Shown: positions 40,096 through 43,836 of the stretch, piece after piece
How positions within the stretch are numbered: the first letter of the stretch is position 1
How the letters are laid out: every line of letters begins with the position of its first letter
Assembly (NCBI GenBank): GCA_003141955.1
Contig: PLOC01000025.1
Span: forward strand, 3,597-47,432
From: Chloroflexota bacterium
GTDB lineage: Bacteria > Chloroflexota > Limnocylindria > Limnocylindrales > CSP1-4
Direction: 5' to 3'
Length of the DNA: 43,836 nucleotides
Translations under genes and position numbers: made by a program
Notes under the pieces: model-generated
Databases searched by the model: none
What the model saw: only the letters and a program-made list of their open reading frames with translations
Told to the model about the DNA's origin: nothing

Positions 40096-41169
40096 TCAGG
40101 CCGCCACGGGCTGGGATTGGTCGGCGCCACCCGGCGCCTGGTGGTCTGGTTCGGTTCCGCCGGCTGCCGCCGGATGATGCTCCTCGGGTTCGTGACCTTC
40201 GATGGCGATCAGGATGAACATCAGGGTCAGGACGGAGAAGATGAGGGCCTGGATCAAGTTCAGCAGCGCCTCGAGCCCGTACAGAGCTACGGGAATGACT
40301 GCCAGGGTCAGGGCCGAGATGACGGCCAGAGCTACTTCGCCGCCGTAGATGTTGCCGAAGAGTCGCATAGCCAGCGTTACCGGCTTCACGAACTCCAGGA
40401 AGAGCTCGATGATCCCGACGTACAGGGCCAGCAGCCCGGCCCCGATGCCGTGGCGGAACTCGCCGATCGGGAAGAACTTGCCGAGATAGCCTCGCACGCC
40501 AAGGCGCCGGAAGCCCTCACCCTGGAACAACACGAAAGAGGTGAGCGCCAGGCCGATGGTTATGTTGACGTCGCTGGTGGGCGCCCGGAGTTGCGGTATC
40601 TTGCCGATCGGCGGCACCAGGCCGCTCCAATTCGAGACCAGGATCAGCACGAAGAACGCGGCAAAGATCGGATAGTAGCGGCCCGCTCCCTCACCGCCGA
40701 TCCCCACCGCGAAGTCCCGCCCGAACTCGTAAGCCCACTCCACGGCGTTCTGCAGCCGGCCCGGAACCATCTTCATGCGCCGCGTGGCGACCAATGCCAT
40801 CAGCAGGATGAAGGCCATCACGATCCACATGGTCAGGATCGTCGAGCTGATGCTGGGGTGGAAGTAGAGCATCGGCAACGGGGAGGGCGCCGTGGACGGC
40901 GAGAAGTCGAACACGATCGCCGGCGGCGGCAGCTCGATCGCGCTCTGGACGAAGCAGGACGGGAAGCCGCAGGCCTGGCCGGCCGTTCCGCCCTCGGGGA
41001 AGGGCGGCACCAGGATGACGGCCAGGATGTCGAGAGCGATCACGGCGGGGATCAGGAACTTGAACGGAATCCCCCGTGCGCGCTTCTTGGGCGCCGCCGC
41101 CGGTGCCGGCGTGGCCGGTTCCAGGCTCTCCTTGGTCATGGCAGGCGCCGGGTCCGGATCGCTTGTCAC
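40096..41169 (-). CDS. atpB: ATP synthase a subunit
   Basis: FLEFVKPVTLAMRLFGNIYGGEVALAVISAL with the conserved Arg; multi-TM. Confidence 0.94.
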   Translation of the reverse strand: MTSDPDPAPAMTKESLEPATPAPAAAPKKRARGIPFKFLIPAVIALDILAVILVPPFPEGGTAGQACGFPSCFVQSAIELPPPAIVFDFSPSTAPSPLPMLYFHPSISSTILTMWIVMAFILLMALVATRRMKMVPGRLQNAVEWAYEFGRDFAVGIGGEGAGRYYPIFAAFFVLILVSNWSGLVPPIGKIPQLRAPTSDVNITIGLALTSFVLFQGEGFRRLGVRGYLGKFFPIGEFRHGIGAGLLALYVGIIELFLEFVKPVTLAMRLFGNIYGGEVALAVISALTLAVIPVALYGLEALLNLIQALIFSVLTLMFILIAIEGHEPEEHHPAAAGGTEPDHQAPGGADQSQPVAA

Positions 41170-41209
41170 TCTAGCTCCGCGTTATCCTGCGGCCCGCTAT
41201 GGAGCCGCG

Positions 41210-41446
41210 TCATTCCTTGTCGTCTTCATCCATTTGGGCCAGGAACCGGGTGAGGAACCGCCAACAGGCGACGGCTCCACCGACGCACCCGAGCGCGAAC
41301 CCGATGAGCGCGAAGACCGGGACGGTGCCCAGGCGCTGGTCCAGCCAGTAGCCGCCAAGCACCCCGGCCAGCACTGCGATCAGCAGTACGAACGCGATTT
41401 CGGAGAAGAGGGCGACGTACGCAGACGCCTTCCCGACATCGTTCAT
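41210..41446 (-). CDS. AtpI/AtpZ-like small membrane protein of the ATP synthase operon
   Basis: Two TM segments with GGYWLDQRLGTVPVFALIGFALGCVGG; located before atpB. Confidence 0.75.
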   Translation of the reverse strand: MNDVGKASAYVALFSEIAFVLLIAVLAGVLGGYWLDQRLGTVPVFALIGFALGCVGGAVACWRFLTRFLAQMDEDDKE

Positions 41447-41470
41447 CGGTCTCCCTGGCAGGGCGCCGTG

Positions 41471-41476
41471 AGTGTA
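41471..41476 (-). promoter_or_regulatory. Candidate -10 (TACACT) upstream of the atp operon
   Basis: Minus strand TACACT about 24 nt before ATG 41446; no clear -35. Confidence 0.3.
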
Positions 41477-41571
41477 GCAGCCGACCTGCGGCAACGCTTA
41501 CCCCCCCCCGAAAGCGCCGCCGAAAGGGGCCAGTTTCCGGCCCGAACCTTCTTTGGCCGCGCCGGTCCGGC

Positions 41572-42852
41572 TCAGTCTTCGGCCAGGCCCGGCACCGGGA
41601 AGCGAGCGCACATGTCGTGGACCAGGGCCGAAAGCTTGGCCTGCTCGGACGGATCGTCGCGAGCCACGATGGCGGTGACGATGATCTCGCCGATCTGCCG
41701 CATCTCCGGCTCGCGGAAGCCGCGGCTCGTAGTGGCCGGCGTGCCGACGCGGATCCCGGAGGCGGTGTTCGGTGGGTTCTTGTCGAACGGGATGGCGTTC
41801 TTGTTGACAGTGATGCCGATCTCGTCGAGGAGGTGCTCCGCCTCCTTGCCGGTCACGCCGAGCGGCGTCACGTCGACCAACATGAGGTGGTTGTCCGTGC
41901 CGCCGGAGACGACGCGCGCGCCCTTCTCGGTGAGAGTGGCCGCCAAGAGCTTCGCGTTGGCGATCGTCTGGCGCTGGTCGTCGCGGTACTCGTCCGTGGC
42001 GGCGAGCTTGAGGGCGACGGCCTTGGCGGCGATGACGTGCATCAGCGGGCCGCCCTGAGTGCCAGGGAAGACGCTCTTGTCGACCGCCTTGCCAAGGTCC
42101 TCGCGGCAGAAGATCAGGCCACCCCGCGGGCCGCGCAGGGTCTTGTGCGTAGTGGTCGTGACGATGTCTGCGTGGCCGAACGGCGTCGGGTGGAGTCCGG
42201 CCGCGATGAGCCCGGCGATGTGGGCCATGTCGACCATGAGCAGCGCGCCGACGCCGTGGGCGATCCGGCCGAAACGCTCGAAGTCGATGGTGCGGGGGTA
42301 GGCGCTGGCGCCGGCGACGATCAGCTTGGGCCGAACCTCGGCCGCCAGCTTCTCCAGGGCGTCGTAGTCGATCTGCTCCGTCACCGGATCGACGCCGTAG
42401 GGGTGGACCTCGAACCACTTGCCGCTGAAGTTGACCGGCGAGCCGTGGGTCAGATGGCCGCCGTGGGCCAGGTTCATGCCCAGGATCTTGTCGCCGATGT
42501 TGAGGACGGAGAGGTAGGCCGCCATGTTGGCCTGGGCGCCGGAGTGGGGCTGGACGTTGACGTGCTCGGCGCCGGGGAAGAGGGCGAGCGCCCGATCCTG
42601 GGCGAGGCGCTCGGCAACGTCCACGAACTCGCAGCCGCCGTAGTAGCGCTTGCCGGGCAGGCCCTCGGCGTACTTGTTGGTGAGGGGCGAGCCCTGCGCC
42701 TCCATCACTGCCGCGAAGGTGTAGTTCTCGCTGGCGATCAGCTCGATCTTCCAGCGCTGGCGATCGGTCTCGCCGCGAATGGCCGCCCACAGCTCGGGGT
42801 CGACATCGGCCAGCCGGGCCCAGGCGATCCCTTCTCGACGTGCGATCGTCAT
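41572..42852 (-). CDS. glyA: Serine hydroxymethyltransferase
   Basis: [63 protein letters not shown]. Confidence 0.97.
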   Translation of the reverse strand: MTIARREGIAWARLADVDPELWAAIRGETDRQRWKIELIASENYTFAAVMEAQGSPLTNKYAEGLPGKRYYGGCEFVDVAERLAQDRALALFPGAEHVNVQPHSGAQANMAAYLSVLNIGDKILGMNLAHGGHLTHGSPVNFSGKWFEVHPYGVDPVTEQIDYDALEKLAAEVRPKLIVAGASAYPRTIDFERFGRIAHGVGALLMVDMAHIAGLIAAGLHPTPFGHADIVTTTTHKTLRGPRGGLIFCREDLGKAVDKSVFPGTQGGPLMHVIAAKAVALKLAATDEYRDDQRQTIANAKLLAATLTEKGARVVSGGTDNHLMLVDVTPLGVTGKEAEHLLDEIGITVNKNAIPFDKNPPNTASGIRVGTPATTSRGFREPEMRQIGEIIVTAIVARDDPSEQAKLSALVHDMCARFPVPGLAED

Positions 42853-43060
42853 CTATGGCTCCTTCCTGGTCTTGCGCCTGACCGTCGCGGCTGCCGTCGC
42901 CACCTCTCGGCACGCCATCGACCGGAACGCCCCTATTGTCCCCGATCAGCGGTGGCGGCGTGTCCGGCAGCCGACTGCGACGAGCGGCCGAACAGGGGGC
43001 GGGGCCAGGAGCGCCTGGTGTGGGCCACGGGCAGTTCGCGCGAGCGATGCTCCCAGAGCT

Positions 43061-43098
43061 GAGATCAGGGGCCCAAGCCCGATGGCGGCCCTGATCTC
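43061..43098. other. Perfect 10-bp inverted repeat (GAGATCAGGG...CCCTGATCTC) upstream of glyA
   Basis: Arms 43061-43070 and 43089-43098, 18-nt loop, no T-tract. Confidence 0.7.
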
Positions 43099-43145
43099 GG
43101 CGCGACGAGACGCCGTGTCCGCCCCGAACACCTGGCCGCTCGGAG

Positions 43146-43508
43146 TCACCGGACCGTCGGCTGCAGCAGGTTCCAGGGCAGGAAGTCCAGCGCGATAACC
43201 AGGAGGATCGAGAGGGAGAACAGCAACGACAACAACTGCGGAACCTGCCAACCGATTGCGATGAGGAGCATCTCGGCCATGCAGCTGGCAACCAGGCCGA
43301 GTTGGGCCAACAAACCGAGCTTATCTGGCAGGGGATGTCGGCGGGCCCAATCGCCGCGCCAATCACTGATGCGGACGCCGGTGCTTTCCATGGCGCTCAC
43401 GAAGGATGCGGTCTGCCACGGCCAGAGCACCATCGAAGGCCCTTTCGGCCGTAGTTGCCAGTCTCGGCTGCGTTCGTGGACGAATCCCACCTGTGGCCCC
43501 AGAGTCAT
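43146..43508 (-). CDS. Small membrane protein, coupled to the upstream gene
   Basis: MTLGPQVGFVHERSRDWQLRPKGPSMVLWPWQTASFVSAMESTGVRISDWRGDW... plus two C-terminal TMs; TAATG overlap at 43508. Frame open to 43658. Confidence 0.5.
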   Translation of the reverse strand: MTLGPQVGFVHERSRDWQLRPKGPSMVLWPWQTASFVSAMESTGVRISDWRGDWARRHPLPDKLGLLAQLGLVASCMAEMLLIAIGWQVPQLLSLLFSLSILLVIALDFLPWNLLQPTVR

Positions 43509-43789
43509 TACCACTGAGGCTCGCTGCCCGGCTTGGAGAGCCAGCCCCGACGGCATAGATCGTGTCCCGCCACAGTCCACTCTGTGGTCGCTGCTGCGTT
43601 CAAGAGCGCGAGCCCAATGGCGAAGAGCAGGCCCAGGGCGGGTGCCCATCCGGGCCAACCGAAGGCCTGGGCGAACGCAAGACCGATGAGGCAGCCGAAT
43701 GCCGCGGCCAGGCCAACGCCAGCTGAGAAGCCTCGGGGCGTGCGCGCATCCAACCTGAGGAGCGCCGTCGTGCTTGTTGAGTCGGCCAC
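43508..43789 (-). CDS. Small two-TM membrane protein
   Basis: GFSAGVGLAAAFGCLIGLAFAQAF and WAPALGLLFAIGLALLNAAAT TMs; GTG start with GGGAGGG upstream. Confidence 0.5.
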   Translation of the reverse strand: MADSTSTTALLRLDARTPRGFSAGVGLAAAFGCLIGLAFAQAFGWPGWAPALGLLFAIGLALLNAAATTEWTVAGHDLCRRGWLSKPGSEPQW

Positions 43790-43836
43790 CTCACCCTCCC
43801 GCTCGCCATCGTGCTGGCGTGTGGTGATGTGCTAGA

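Noticed and set aside
39828-40130. Extended 100-aa c subunit, and sodium-specific c ring
   Set aside because: The canonical c subunit starts at ATG 40043 with a strong SD. The usual Gln/Ser-Thr sodium ligands around the conserved Glu (GFAEGLGVL) are not evident, so a proton type is more likely.

Overview
This is a high-GC bacterial chromosomal window. It looks like a monoderm, Chloroflexota-type organism, but that is inferred from gene content only. There are about 40 protein genes and no recognisable rRNA, tRNA, CRISPR array, prophage or transposase.

Main blocks, in order:
(1) An HD-GYP protein, a DUF5317-like/MFS fusion, an acidic single-TM protein and pcm.
(2) A cell-surface glycosylation cluster: GT4, GNAT/FemAB-like, GT87-like and GT2 genes on the minus strand, then two GT-C-like membrane proteins on the plus strand.
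(3) A regulatory and Tad/Flp pilus locus: DegS/LiaS-type histidine kinase, NarL-type response regulator, a second kinase-like protein with a degraded ATPase domain, two Flp pilins, CpaB, receiver-CpaE, TadA, TadB, TadC and DUF192.
(4) comF, hpf, nfo and two tandem GT-C paralogues.
(5) On the minus strand, an XRE regulator, an LPG-synthase-like membrane protein, a PHP protein, mreB/mbl, murA and the complete F1Fo ATP synthase operon with an AtpI/Z-like gene, followed by glyA and two coupled small membrane proteins.

Strongest points for follow-up:
- The kinase / regulator / pseudokinase / pilin chain coupled to a CpaE with an intact receiver.
- A recurrent TANNNT-N6-RTG arrangement that suggests leaderless transcription, including a possible leaderless uORF overlapping the start of hpf.
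- A natural Cys-to-Asp MurA.
- Several unexplained intergenic repeats and palindromes.
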